Shown here piece by piece: positions 10,098 to 22,081 of a stretch of DNA of 64,000 nt (positions are counted from its first letter, which is position 1; each line of letters opens with the position of its first letter). Below the pieces are notes generated by a model. It saw only the letters and a list, made by a program, of their open reading frames with translations. It was not told the origin of the DNA and did not search any database. Both the position numbers and the translations under genes were made by a program. The DNA is from Hyaloscypha bicolor E (Eukaryota > Ascomycota > Leotiomycetes > Helotiales > Hyaloscyphaceae), in assembly GCF_002865645.1 (NCBI RefSeq), contig NW_020194685.1:1378807-1442806 (forward strand), given 5' to 3'.

Positions 10098-12487
10098 GGT
10101 GCTGAGGTTCGTGCGCCTTCGTTAGGGGTCCTATCAGCGGTCAGGTACAGTCTGTCAAATGGTAGTGAAGGTTTGTGCAATTGGGGACGCACGAGAAGGA
10201 GTCTGTGGGCGAGACAGACGTGAACGAGCGAGCGAACGCGGCGGATGGCGGGAATTGAGAAGGAGAGGATATATTTGCAGATTGTTTTAGGGTGAAGTGA
10301 AGTCGGCCGTGGAGAGATCCACACCGGGAAATTGCCTCCCGGCTACAGGCGAGTACCAGGTGGGGAGAAAACCGCACAGGGGAGGATGTCCTGATCTGTC
10401 TCAAAATTGCACGAAAATTACGCGCTAAATGTATGATTTGAAATTGATGTCTGATTTAATCATTTAACTGTGGACGAGAGAGGATTTCGGTGATTATCAA
10501 TCCTGTACTCACGTTCTATGAATATGTAATGAAACGTCCTCAACATCTCGCCCTCGCTTCAGTACATTTGTGTTCGGATGCTTGCCGTTCTCTACGGAGG
10601 AGAAATAAGCGGCGGCCGATATTGGCCCCTGCGCCAACACCAAAACCTGAACTTCCTACCCTCTTTTTGAGACAACACAAGTCAATTAAAGGTGCAAAAG
10701 ACGTATGTAGGACTTGCGAGATCTGGTATGACTGTAAGAAGTTGTAGAGAGAAAAGAAGTTAATTTGCTGTCTAGTAAATACTGATTTTCTGGTGTCTGC
10801 TGAATTTGTCAAAATCGGCCATTTTCTTCTCCTCCCGCTAACCGTCCAAGCCATCAAACCAGGGGTCCAGCGCGATTAGCTCTGTAGCTGATAAGGCGTC
10901 CTGCTCACCGCACCGCAGTATCCTTCCTGAGAACGGCTTCTTCTTCTAGATTCAGATCTATATTTTGGGTGAAAAAAACCTCAATTCACGAACGGCAGCG
11001 GAGACAGAACTCAAGGGTACTCCGTCTCAGTGTTTCGTGCTTTCCCCATGATTTTAATTACTCAGCCTGCAAGCAGGTTCGGAGCTATCTCAAATGTACC
11101 CTCACCGCCTTTCCAAGCATCCTATACTACCTATGAGGAGAATGCGTCCAGCCACGGTAAAGACATCGCCTGACGATTCGAGATGACCATCTAGTAACTA
11201 GTTGAATCGGGAGGTCTACTTCGTCTTTCTGTTCATGTTGGTGGGGTACGGCACACTACCGACGATGTCACCGCTTTGTCGCTGGTTCTGTTGCAAGCTC
11301 GCAACTTATGCTCTATTTACGAGGTATACCCCTACCCTGTGCAACAGCTGCTCGAGCTACTGGCTCATAATCCTTGCAAGAGGGTATGATAAACCAGAGC
11401 TTATTGTGCACTTTGAATGTTATCGGGCTTAACTGCTTCGTTTCCTCAGCCCTTTGACATTTCTTCGAAATCCTCTCATCAATTGCTCTAGCTAACAGAC
11501 AGCATAATGGTTAAAGCTTGAGAAAGTCGGCAAGCGAGACCTGTTACGGGCATTTAATTAGCACGTGGATGCGTCAGACACCAGATCTCCAAGCCCTACG
11601 AGATTCCATTGAACACCTACTTTAACATCCTAGCATGCACTTCTGTTGCTGTTTCCGACGCTGATTCATTAGGCCCTATCAAGTCCGGGATCACGAGAGT
11701 ACGAGGGCGTTTCCGAAGCTTTAGAGGCTTTAGCAGCCCCTAAAAAGACGAACTTGGTGAACTTGGGTATGGAATGGAATGTGTGCGCTCGTCGATGCAT
11801 ATGGGTTGGGGTGACACTCCCGGCCATGAACTTTTCGATGCTGGGGCTGCGAGTTGTCACCACCAACGAAAACGCCGAATTTCAAAAATAGAAGATGGTT
11901 TAATTTTGACACATGTCGAAGAACATACATTCGAACGAGTTATTCTTTTCCTAGAATCAGAGGATGAGTTGAAGGAGTCCCTCCTTTTAGGTGATGAGAT
12001 CGATGGAACTTTTAGGATGGGAGTATTCACGGATGTCAAGCTTCGGGTCGTTAGTGATCCGAACTGACCACTCCTTAGTTCTGCTTGGAAGGATTTTGTT
12101 TGTTGCGAGAGGCACTTTCTACTTTTAGAAGGAGACAGGCTGGCATCATATCCTTGACCAATCCATTGGTTCTTTTTTAATTCGACTCAAGTAATGCTAT
12201 TGAGACTACCACAATTTATGGCAGCTCATTTGATGATTGATCGAATACTTCCAAACTTCTTGCCGTCGTGCAGTACATTCACTTCAAGGTCATGGAACTT
12301 GGGCCAGGCGAAGTATTCTCTCCTCCATCCACCTCAACGCTTCCTCTCGTCATCCCAACGCACCACGCATCAAGTCATCGACTAACCATCCGCTCTTCCC
12401 GATGTTACCGACAAAGTCATCCTCGAAAAAACATCGCGTCTCCAAACCCTCCCCGCTCAATTACCACGCCTGGAGCCCCCAGCAAGC
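10098..12487. other. Long intergenic region
   Basis: Holds the erg5 promoter. No supported gene was found. The reading frame 11774-12067 on the plus strand ends in a protein-like stretch (HVEEHTFERVILFLESEDEL) but has no recognisable start, domain or splice partner. I treat it as doubtful. The rest shows only short random frames. Confidence 0.4.
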
Positions 12488-13298
12488 ATGACCGAGTTCA
12501 CATTTCCCCAAGGCTCCCCTTGAGCTGGGCAACAAAGTCTGGAAATACGCTTCGTTCGAGCCCAGGATTTTCACGTCGTTCGAAAATCAATACTGGTGGA
12601 ACGATTCAGGCACCAGAGAATCGAGGGGCTGTACTCGCGAGACCTTCACGAATACAATTTCGATCCCAAAGTCCTGAAACAAATTCAGTATCTCGACTTC
12701 GACCACAACTACAACATCAGCGATGAATTTCCGATAAGCGGAGTATGGATGAAGTTGATATCCCATATCACGGCGCTGGAAGATCTCACGGCCTCGTTGG
12801 ATGGTTGGGGAAGATACAGAAACGACAGAGAGAAGGCGTTAGGCCCGGTCAGCTTGGATTTGTTGCGTCAAAAAATCGAATTGGATGGCCTGGAAAATAT
12901 TTCATCTAACTCAAATTGGGGAATCAGTTGTCCGATCATGTTCAAGTTCATGCTTCTCCAGGACGACTTCGACACAGCACCGTGGCTAGTCGATCAGCAG
13001 CCCAATCGGTATTTCGGTGATTTGACTTTTTTTTTTTTCTCGGGGGAGGACCCTTCGAGATTAAGGAGATATTTTATAGGTGCTGAACAGGGTTGATCAG
13101 TGGAGAGCGAAACAACCAAGAAGATTCGGAGATGGATTTTGTGCAAGGGTCGCTGAGGGGAAGCGAGTTGTATTGATGCTTGATGAGAATTTGATTGGCT
13201 TGAGCTCTGAGACGGGAATTCAACGATCTGTTCCAGTCTTAAAATATTTCAATGCTTCGGGGGAAATATTGGCGTTACTGCTGGTGGATCTGTATTGA
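12488..13298 (+). pseudogene. 2EXR-domain protein, frameshifted relic
   Basis: MTEFTFP at 12488 is followed, after a one-base frameshift near 12507, by PLELGNKVWKYASFEPRIF. This is the start of the fungal 2EXR domain (consensus F-P-x-L-P-x-E-L-R-x-x-I-W). A second frameshift near 12595 leads into RIEGLYSRDLHEYNFDPK and a long stretch with DQQPNRYFGDLTFFFFSG. A third change near 13075 leads to WRAKQPRRFGDGFCARVAEG and the end at 13298. Intact 2EXR proteins are cytosolic or nuclear proteins of unknown function. An intact relative lies 1.4 kb downstream on the same strand (14734), so this may be a decayed tandem copy. A poorly predicted multi-exon gene is less likely, because no good introns explain the frame changes. 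Confidence 0.5.
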
Positions 13299-14733
13299 GA
13301 GAAAGATGAAGGTGGCTACACAAATGACATTTTACTCGAATCGAAGAACCGGAAGGCACTCTGAAAAAGTCTGTACTTGGTAGGAATCTCCGATCTAAAC
13401 AAATACCTCGCTGACGCGTCTGAAAGGTCTGCAAGACTGTCTATCTTATCTTATCTCTGCGTGCATCTGGCTCGAGCCTTTCTAACCTGCAAGTCTACCT
13501 TATGGTTCGCCCTTTAACAAGTGCCAATGCATGGATGAAATGAAGGAGTATCAGAAACTGGAACAGTCAATTAACTTGGTAAGAGTATCTAGGAGACTTT
13601 CGTTGTCAGATAATATGCATCCAATGCGAGATGGTGTAGATGATTATCCTAAGTTCGAACACGGAATTTCCTGGCCCTTTTCGTTTGGAGCTTTCATCTA
13701 TCAAAATAAGCACTTTCCCCTAGGTAACGGATCCAGTAATATGCCAACGCAAATAACTTCCTGAACATGCCTTAAACTTGCGTTATATCCTCCACGAAGC
13801 CTGCCGACCTCGATTGTCGAAATCTCCTAGCCGGGCTGCCTTATGTATTAAATAAGAAATTTTCAGTTAGCTAACAAACAAGCTCGCTTGTATGTTGTAA
13901 GCCTCCACCTCAAAGTGGTTAAACACCCTCCGGAATGGTATAGAGGATAAACTAGTCAAAAAGCGCACAAGCTTCAGTCAATATACCCTTTCACGGTCGA
14001 CACAAACTCAATTTGTCTGGTTTGTCTCTCTGTTCACCCTTTCCGTGCGCTACACGACTGCGTCGGATTGGCTGAGCAGCAAAGTTTTGCTGTTTTGGCT
14101 ATTGCAAAAGAATAAAAAATTGAGGATGCGTGTGCCCACTCCTAACCACAACTAAGGCAGCAACCAGGGTAACGACTTAGAAGTGATGTTCTGCCATAGT
14201 AAACTGAGCGACAGGCAAATTCTTGAGTCCTCTAGGATTTCTTTTGCTTCTCTTATTTATTAATATCTTTGCGTCCTGGTGTTTTGCAATTTTTTGGCAA
14301 TTTTTTGCAGGCTGTGCTAAGCGAGGGGGTTTGTTGACTTTTCCTTGTTCCGACTGCTAGACGGCGAATTCGGAGTCCCAATGCAAAAAAGACCCGCAAA
14401 GCGAGGCCTCACTCGAGCCTAACAGAAATTTGTCTCTCTTCCTGGTATCGGGGTCCTGAAAGTGAAGTCGCCGCCGCCGTTGCGCGAGGCTAGAGGAAGC
14501 CAATCTACAGCCTTCTTTTCTGTCAACGCTTCAACTTTGCTGTCCCTATGCTCATTGCGTCACAACGACACTCGCCTACTGTCCGCAATAGATACTCTGT
14601 GAGCGCGAGCTTGTGTGTTGGTGTTGCGCAAGACTCGCATTAAGGAGTCCACTTACTCCTCCCATAACACTCTTTGTTCCCTCCTCGAAACTGAGACCCG
14701 CCTCCGGCCAGGGAACCTCTGGTCAATCTAGAC
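13299..14733. other. Intergenic region
   Basis: AT-rich with short T and A runs. No gene was recognised. The short frame at 13531-13764 has no family features. The last 200 bases are the promoter and 5' leader of the 2EXR gene. Confidence 0.4.
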
Positions 14734-15628
14734 ATGACGCGTCTTCGAGAGCTACTCACGCAATTGCAACCTCTCGACCTCAATTATGGCCGACCTCTGG
14801 AGGCATTCACCGTGTTCCCCAAGCTACCACTTGAGCTCAAGAAGAAGATCTGGAAGTACTTGATAGATGAGCCGAGAATGATCAGACTGCATCAAGTGAC
14901 ATGGGAAGATGACAACCTGAGCAACCCTGTTATGATAAGTCAGCTTTATCCTCCCCGACATGTTTCTTGTTTCTTTTGCTCGGTGGGAGTGGCTAACTTT
15001 CATAATAGAAGGACTCCCCGTACCAGCTATACTCCACGTTTGTCGCCAAGCCAGGATCGAAGGACTCCCTCACTACGAGTTAATCCATCAAAACGGCTTG
15101 AATAAGGATGGTGAGGATGATCAACTTGAAGCAGCTCCAGCAAAAATGCTATACGTCAACTTCAAAGCGGACCAGTTCATCTTATACTCGGTTTCGAGCG
15201 ATGTGGGGTTTATTGACAAGCTCAATTTCGACAAAACTGTTCTCAAGAAGATTCAACATCCAGCCGTCTACTGTTATGCTTGGAACCGCGGCATGTCAGA
15301 TACTCAATCGGCGCTGCTTAGAGCAAGACTGTTGGCAAGCATATTCCACACCTACAAGGCGAAGGAGTTGACTGTGATTTATCACAGGGCATGGGCATTG
15401 TCAAGGATGGGAGATTCGCTCGCTAGACATCTGTTTCGTCGCACAGTTCTGGACAGTCTCCCCTCTCGATTTGAGATGCCTGCAGGAGAGAAATGGTGGT
15501 GGGGCTGTCCGCAGACGATCACAGACGACCTGAGCATGCCTCTCAATGTCTTGTGGGACGTTATCGACGATGATGATTTATCTCCATGGTACACGATGGG
15601 AGAAACTGCCGTGTCCCACGGGCAGTGA
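14734..15628 (+). CDS. 2EXR-domain protein of unknown function
   Basis: Two exons, 14734-14938 and 15009-15628. They are joined across a 70-nt intron (GTCAGC donor, GCTAAC branch point, AATAG acceptor) and give 274 residues. The 2EXR domain starts at about residue 27 (FTVFPKLPLELKKKIWKYLI) and continues across the intron with PVPAILHVCRQARIEGLP, the conserved P-x-x-L-H-V-C-R-x-x-R block. The C-terminal half has YVNFKADQFILYS and ends in an acidic stretch. The domain is widespread in filamentous ascomycetes, often in variable gene families, and its biochemical role is unknown. The ATG at 14734 is preferred because the domain begins soon after it. No damage was seen. A broken relative lies at 12488. 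Confidence 0.82.
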
Positions 15629-16569
15629 TATTCGCTGGTAGGAAGTTTGAGAGTTAAGACGATATTGAGACAAGCTTCTTTTTGGGAGGGAAGTCACAAA
15701 TGAAATCCTGAACTCGACAGCTGCAACTGCACTACGTGGCACATTTATGATGGGATGCATGGGATTATGCGTTTGAGTAGGGCGCAACCGATTTGAGGAG
15801 CGTTGAAGATGTTTTACGACGAACTCCCGTAGTGGAACGATAATCGAAAGCGTCAGAAGCAGCTTCAAGATTGATAAAAACGAGAAATTTGTTGCAGAAG
15901 CAAGGTTCATTTGAATTCAGAGAACCCCTTTCTACTCTCGGCAATTCTTTCCCTGTGGTTGTGAATGCATGACTTTGATTCGGAGAAACTTGAGTTCAAC
16001 CACTTGGCTTTTTATTACAAACTTCCGGAGCAGAGACTCATGGCAGGCAAGTGTTGATTTCAAGGCTGCAGATGATGTACTAGTCAACATGGCTGTGGCC
16101 TCCTAACGGTCGGAATATGGCTCCCTATTTGGTCGGCAAGCTGATGCGCTTTTCTCCAATTTGGCCAAAATGGCACGCGACCCTTTCTCCGTAGCGTCAC
16201 CACTTTAACCAGACGCATCAGAGTAATTCAGCCTTCGAGCCCCGCCGCCAAAACTCCTACACCTAAAATAGGTTCCTTTCTCAGTCACTTTATGATGCTT
16301 CCTTCGGCTGCGGGCCTCACTGCCCTTTGCGACCTCGGGAGCTATCCACGTCGTGACGCCAGTCTTTTCTTATGGGGCTGACGGAGAATTGAACGTGATG
16401 AATGTGGGAGAAAGAACTTGAGTGGCAACACTGAATATATGAGAGTGAAAATGGAAGGCAGCACCACGTTGGGAGCGTCCATTTAAGTTGTATGCATCAC
16501 CTTCTTCCTCTCCCAATTTCCCGTATCCACCTCAACCCTCTCGCCTTTCCCTGCTCTCTTCTTCACACC
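15629..16569. other. Intergenic region
   Basis: 3' flank of the 2EXR gene and the former promoter of the oxygenase relic. A minus-strand frame at 15578-15910 overlaps the 2EXR 3' end and has no recognisable features. Nothing else was supported. Confidence 0.35.
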
Positions 16570-17642
16570 AGCAACAATATCTATATCTTTCACTCCGTTA
16601 CCGATTATCTCCCTTTCTGCTCTTTCGACTTCGTCCCCCAGTCTAGAAGAGCTTGCACAACTTGCACCTCGTCTCGACGAGTTTTTCTCCACGCCCCGGT
16701 TTTGCATATCTCACCGATCTTCCCCTCACCTGTACCTATGAAGGTGTGTTCGGCCTTTGCGATGGGTTCTTCGGTTCGAAAGGAATTCCAATGGAAGGGA
16801 AGATGAAGCTTGCGAAGAAGACATTCGTCAAGACCAATGCCAATACATGCCGAGGGTAATCTTCCTCTCACATTTTCAACCTGGCTCGACTGACCTGACT
16901 TCCAGATATTTCCCACCTCAAGTTGGTGATGACAATTTCAAAGAGTGATTTGAGCTTGGCAAGACCCCCAGTAAACCTCTGGCTCCTGTCCCAAGCGTGG
17001 AGTTCAACCTCGCAGAACCAAACGTCTTTCCTTCCTCCAAGCCGACCTCCAAGTTTGGCTGTGAGACCCTACACACCGAGCTTCAAGAACTCTCGGCCCG
17101 CCTTCTCCGCCTACTTGCCCTTTCCCTTGGGGAAAGCTTCTTCATTCTTTGATCACTATCCCACCGACTCGCTCAGCACTTTGAGACTGCTGCACTACCC
17201 ACCGCCCCCCGCCTCTCGTCAACAAGAATTGATCTGTACACCCCGCACTGATTCCGATATTCTCACTCTTCTTCACCAAGATGAGACTGGTGGGCTCGAA
17301 GTTAGAGACAGCACCGGCGGATGGATCCCAGAACCTCATGTTCCTGACAGTGACGCCTGTCAATATTGGTGACTTGATGGCGAAGCTTAGTGGGAACAGA
17401 TGGGTAGCCACTTTCCTCAGAGTCAGATCCTCGAAAAATTGGGTGCCGCACCAAAGGGGGGATACTTGGTTATATTCTTCTTTGAGCCCGGATTGAATTG
17501 TGTGGTGAAGAGTCTTGACGGTGGTAAGGTTGTCTATGGTGAGCATGTGCTGGAGAAGATGAAGGGATGGGTTGAGTTTAGGGATGTTGACGAAATACCT
17601 GGTATGATGAACGCTAAGAGAATGGAGGTGGAGGTGTATTGA
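16570..17642 (+). pseudogene. 2-oxoglutarate/Fe(II)-dependent dioxygenase (isopenicillin N synthase-like), heavily decayed
   Basis: Pieces of the fungal 2OG-oxygenase fold appear in order but in changing frames. They are LPIISLSALSTSSPSLEEL (from 16598), GVFGLCDGFFGSKGIPMEG, a still readable 50-nt intron (16856-16905), YFPPQVGDDNFKE ending in TGA at 16946, LHTELQELSARLLRLL, then FDHYPTDSLSTLRLLHYPP, LTLLHQDETGGLEV, NIGDLMAKLSGNRWVAT and GGYLVIFFFEPGLNC, ending at 17642. At least four frameshifts and one stop are needed. The iron-binding HxD reads R-T-D in PRTDSDILTLL, and the second iron His (normally T-L-H-R-V) reads F-L-R-V. Both histidine ligands are therefore lost as well as the frame. 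Ancestral activity was oxidation of an unknown small molecule. Confidence 0.82.
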
Positions 17643-19892
17643 TTGAAGCACCCGGTCCAAGGCTCTAGAGACTTGACGATACCTCTTGGCGATCTCCTCT
17701 CGGAAGGCACAATTACTGTGCAACCTTTGAGGGTGCACGATCTCAAGTTGTGAGTTGCCCCTTGCGTTGCTCACCTAACGATGTGTTATCGATCGATGCG
17801 GTATCAATTCGCCCTTCATTTATAATCAAACGCGCGCTTGCTTGACTCGGTTTGTTTTTGCCAGATATTCATGCTCCTCATACCTGCCTCACCATATTTA
17901 TGTGTTGTGGTGATGCGGTGATGCGGAAAAAGCTAGTTTGCCTTCCTCTGTAACCGTATTGCGTCGTGCGAGCACTGCGAACCTGGCCTTGTTTACCCTG
18001 GCCTTGGCTTTTGAAATGTGCTCGTTTCTATTTCATCAGTTTTCAAATTGCGATCCGTTGCAGGAGGCAACCTTTCCACCATGCTTGCCTCATTATACCT
18101 GGCAAGTGTGGCTGATGCGGTCAAAGGATCCTAACAAAACTGGAACAGTGCTTGAAGGAAAAAGGAAGGGACATCGAGTCAAGCTTCATGTTGCAAGGCC
18201 ACCTCTTGAGCGTGCTTCTTTCTTGATCTGTAAAGTTGCCAGGGTGCTCAAATCACTGATACACGATATAACGTTCGACAGTAACTTCACATGCAAACAG
18301 AGTCAGCTCATGTCGCCAGGCTAATATTAGCTTCAAAGTTTTTCGGAGGCGCCCCTGAACCTTGTGATCCCGTGGGGGTTGTTCAATATGATGTGGTACA
18401 ACCAGGGGTGGGGAGCAATCGTTCGAGCCAGTAACCTCGCTAAACTCTCAAATTAACCCCTCTGGTTGGCCAAGTTACGAAGAAGGCTGTGGCGCGATTG
18501 AGCCCGTTATCTGCAAGGCTACAAAGCTCCCAAGCCTACTTGGAGGGTCAATTGGAGAAAGTGCACCTTTCAAAGAGATCTTTCGGTCTCTCACTCAAGA
18601 AAACTCTTCACCTTATCGTGCAAAAGCAAAAGTCATGTAAGTAGACCATTTCGGAATGGAAAATCAAAAACAGCCCAGCTGACGACTTTCAAGCGTATGT
18701 TACGAAGCATTTGACCTCCACCTTGCTTCAATTTTACAACTCTGCTTCGATTCTACAGTCTTCGAAGCAGGAGGCAGGGAGATGGTGGGGGCATTCCAGA
18801 GCTATTTCCGATTTGTTTCAATTTACGATCGTAAATTAATGTTCGTGTGGCCAAGCTTATCGTTCGTGGGGTTGAGAGACTGTTTGCACGGGGCCAGAAA
18901 CTCCAATCCCCTGCGCCGTCTGCGTGTGACATCGAGCCCGAGTATAAGGAAGAAGGCCTGACTCGGATTTTGACTTGGCTTACGGACTCTTTCGGCGCTT
19001 GCAAATGGTTCCGACGACTTGGAAAAAAACCCTTTAAAGGCGGGCCGCCTCAACCTTGTGTAACACAAAGCTGACTCGAGGTAAAAACCGCCTTTCTCGG
19101 ATGATTGGCCAATCAGTACCTATGGAATCGTGTTCGGCCGGGAAAGACACATCACAATTTTGTCCAAGGGCTTTTGAAGGTGAGTGGTGGCCAGGGACAG
19201 CGGGGTTTCAGCCATTTCAGCCCTCTTGTTGTGGCGTTGCCCAAAAGGGGGTTACAAGAGGTCCGAGGGAGAACTTTGGCTGGCAAGCAGTGCAAACATG
19301 CCGGTAATTAAATACAAATTGACAAGCCTGTATCTGATCACCAGGGGAGCAAGATATTGGCGTCGCAGATAGAGTTCAAGAGGGCCCGGACTTTTTGCAA
19401 GTATGCATGATATTGGATGATCCTCCGCCCCCACCACGCCTGGATTCTCGTCACATTTCTTGCGCGATTTTGTCTCTCGTAGGCAAGCCACCGTTGCTTC
19501 TTCAAATTCCCAAACAATTTCCTCCGCTGAGTCCTTTTGGTCAAGGATCAGATGAGCCCGGTACAGTCGTGGGACTTCCAATGTGGCGTCCAAGCCAGCA
19601 CTGGTGAATCTCTCGAAGTCGTTGGCACACACCGAGTCAAAGTCACCCATGCTTTGTGAATTATATGTCACGGTAGAGGAAGTCTTCTACCCCCCACACA
19701 GGTTTATATATCGCAGGTAGTCCTTTCATGTTTGCTGGAGTCCATTCTACAACGAGGTTGTGGAAGACTCATCAGTTTCCAAGTCCTTCATACTTTCCGA
19801 GGCGTCAAAATACGTCAGCAAGTTCCCTTGACCACTGATCAGCCACCGGTCACTATAGTCCTGCATTCCATTATCCATTACCATCCACTTCA
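17643..19892. other. Gene-poor region upstream of the A-E family cluster
   Basis: No confident gene. The plus-strand frame 17938-18324 begins with TTG and shows no family features. A possible minus-strand ORF at 19252-19671 is listed separately. The rest is not coding as far as I can see. Confidence 0.4.
19252..19671 (-). CDS. Doubtful hypothetical protein, 139 aa
   Basis: An ATG-started frame (MTYNSQSMGDFDSVCANDF) of 139 codons. Its first 70 residues have a balanced acidic/basic composition (SAEEIVWEFEEATVACLRE), while the tail turns hydrophobic and random-looking. No domain, splice partner or neighbour supports it. It could be part of a gene with introns or a chance frame in accessory DNA. 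Confidence 0.22.
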   Translation of the reverse strand: MTYNSQSMGDFDSVCANDFERFTSAGLDATLEVPRLYRAHLILDQKDSAEEIVWEFEEATVACLRETKSRKKCDENPGVVGAEDHPISCILAKSPGPLELYLRRQYLAPLVIRYRLVNLYLITGMFALLASQSSPSDLL

Positions 19893-20365
19893 ATGAAGGA
19901 GCTGGATCGAGACTTGGAAAATCAACAAAGCCCCAGAAAATAGTAAGCCCCGCCATCTACAACTGTTCAGGCAGACTTATACTAATATTTTCCCTTTAGA
20001 TATTCGACTTCAGGTTCTTCAGAATCTCATCCTGTGACTTTCAACCCACATCCAAAGTCTCTCTTACGGCAAATCCGGCAAGCACTTCTCCTATTGCTGC
20101 TGCCAGACTTCCTGAGATGGATGCCCAACTAGATCTAGCTCGTTCCGAAGCCGGCAGGTCCACCAATGCAGCCGAAAACGGCTCTGCTGCCACCAGTAGC
20201 GAGCGTCAACCAGCTCCAGAGCCTGGCAAGAAGACTCAAGCCGCACCTCAGCTGCATAAATGGGTCTATCAGACAGCTCAAGCGGACCTCACACTTGCGG
20301 AGAATTTGGAGAAGTCTAAGTGGGAAGAGGGGTTGCAAGTGTGCGGGGAAAAAACGGGGGAATAA
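19893..20365 (+). pseudogene. Copy A of the WVYETSN-motif family, probably inactive
   Basis: A first-exon-like segment 19893-19942 (ATG, 50 nt, MKELDRDLENQQSPRK) ends with a GTAAGC donor in phase 2, as in the other copies. The downstream acceptors that keep the frame (after 20013 or 20022) give TAG or TAA at the junction, and the strongest acceptor (19999, with an ACTAAT branch point) changes frame. The body frame, with a possible ATG at 20117, reads MDAQLDLARSEAGRSTNAA. It carries the family C-terminal motif (KWVYQTAQADLTLAENLEK, then SKW) before a short tail ending at 20365. Either translation starts at 20117, giving an 82-residue protein, or the copy is dead through a single base change at the splice junction. 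Function is unknown. Confidence 0.55.
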
Positions 20366-21542
20366 TTGTGTAGGGAACAAGTGCAGGATTAGAGGGCTTG
20401 GGACTGACTGATTGGCTTCTGGTTTCTGTTTTTTCAACATTTAATGTTAATTGTCCTTGGTTTATATGCAGAAGAAAAGGGGTCGTTCTGCTTTTGATCT
20501 TTCTAGATGGTGTCTATTCAGTGGAAGTTCTCTCCGATATGTTTATAAGAAGATTTTTGTTGCATTAGGGAATTGGGTCATTTAGGGATATATGGTGAAA
20601 AAGACGAATACGGTCTAGTCGTGAGGATTATACAAAAAGCACTAGAAAAATATATTTCCGTTGCGGACTTATCCAGAGTTATCTGTAGAAGCTAAAAATC
20701 CCTGGCTGTTCGAATTTTCATTTATGAGATAGCTCCTTGGAGATAGGTTTCAATTGACTTCTAGAGCACTGGCTCCCGAAGGCTACCTCGAAGTTTGAGA
20801 AAAAGGACCGGAGCCCTCTCCATAACTCTGAAATTAATCCGGATTGTTCTTTCATTGGTTAGGAACATTAGTTGAGATGCTTGACGTTCAGAAACACATG
20901 GGACAGCCATTCCACACCGAGTATGCAACAATCTGACTGACAAGAAACTTGATAGGCATTGCCGCTGACTTCTGTCGTACTCTGGATATCAGTCCAGAAA
21001 AATTTCGAGTTGGGGGGGGGGGACGATGCCTTCGGCTTGCAGCAGCCCCCTGTCTATCACCCTGCACGTCGTTAGAACAGGATTAGCGCCCAGTAATCTG
21101 GACTTCAGGATTGGCTATACACAAGGTGGCAGAGCAAAACAGGATTAGCGCGTGCCTTCTGACAGGCTGCCCATTGGGTACTCAATCACAGCCCCTGGTC
21201 CTCCCATATATGGTCATCCCGAGCAGCCGCACATTCTCTTCATTCGCAGGAAGTGATATCAGAATGAGAGAGTAATTGGGCAGACCTGAGTGCGGCGTCT
21301 TGAAGATGTTGTCTGCCTGGTTGTAAACCTGGTTCGGTTGGGTTCAGTCAGTGAAAGCTGGTGCACTTAAGGCCGGAGGCCCCCCACCAGCTCAATTTCC
21401 GTCCCCTCATCTCCTCTTCTCTGACAATTCCTTCTAACTTCAGATATTTCAACACTCGACCTCTGCTATTAATTAAGTTGTTCAACCAGTCAATTATACC
21501 TCTTTGAAAGTCTGTCAATCTCAAGATCTTCATCCATCTATG
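20366..21542. other. Intergenic region between copies A and B
   Basis: No gene was seen. AACAGGATTAGCGC occurs twice, near 21077 and 21137. There is a G10 run near 21014 and an AGCTGGTG/CACCAGCT inverted pair near 21355-21391, 150-190 bases upstream of copy B. Confidence 0.4.
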
Positions 21543-22081
21543 ATGGCGAGGAGACATTTCAAGCCTCGAGCAATTGGTACGAAGAACAATAAGCGGTATT
21601 GAGCCCGTACGACTGTGAAACAGATATAACAACGCAACTGACACTTTCCAGCAACAAGTCATTGCGATCCACGGCTCATGTTGGCAATGACCGTCAGGCG
21701 GATCAGGGGCAAAGGCTAGAGCAAGCTTCGAAACCGATAAAAGCTGCCAACATTACAACCACTTGTCAAGAAAACGATCCAAAAGATCATCGAAAAATTG
21801 TCCTCGACGATAGGGCGAGCAGCGATTGGTCACAGAACCAATATCGAGCTTCTGCAACTGAAGGAAAGGAAGTTGATGCAGGAAAGCTGTCCAAAGTTGT
21901 CCCCTATCAGCTTCAGCAGTGGATGTTTGAGACTTCGAATCCAAACATCACCCTTGCTGAGAGGCTCGAGAAGTCTAAATGGAATTGTGGGGATGCAGTT
22001 ACTGAGAAATGCTTGAATATGGAAGAAAGTTGTGGGAGTTGGGGACGGAAGCCATATGACTGGATTCTCTTTGATGAATAA
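21543..22081 (+). CDS. Copy B of the WVYETSN-motif family, 160 aa
   Basis: Exon 1 is 21543-21595 (53 nt, 17 codons plus 2 nt: MARRHFKPRAIGTKNNK). The intron is 21596-21651 (GTATTG, AACTGAC, TTCCAG) and exon 2 is 21652-22081. The first exon is strongly basic. Residues 18-110 are polar and likely disordered. The motif QLQQWMFETSNPNITLAER, then LEKSKW, lies at about residues 111-135, followed by a 25-residue tail with two Cys (KCLNMEESCGSWGRKPYDW). The second of two adjacent ATGs was chosen because it gives the 53-nt exon length shared with copies C, D and E. There is no signal peptide or membrane segment, so the product should be cytosolic or nuclear. I do not recognise a published family and propose no function. 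Confidence 0.7.

Noticed and set aside
15578..15910. 110-codon minus-strand frame
   Set aside because: Overlaps the intact 2EXR gene 3' end and has no family features.
17142..17774. 210-codon open frame on the minus strand
   Set aside because: It lies antisense to the 2OG-oxygenase relic, whose motifs are unmistakable on the plus strand; its translation shows no family features.
17938..18324. 128-codon plus-strand frame
   Set aside because: Starts with TTG and shows no domain, splice partner or conserved-looking blocks.
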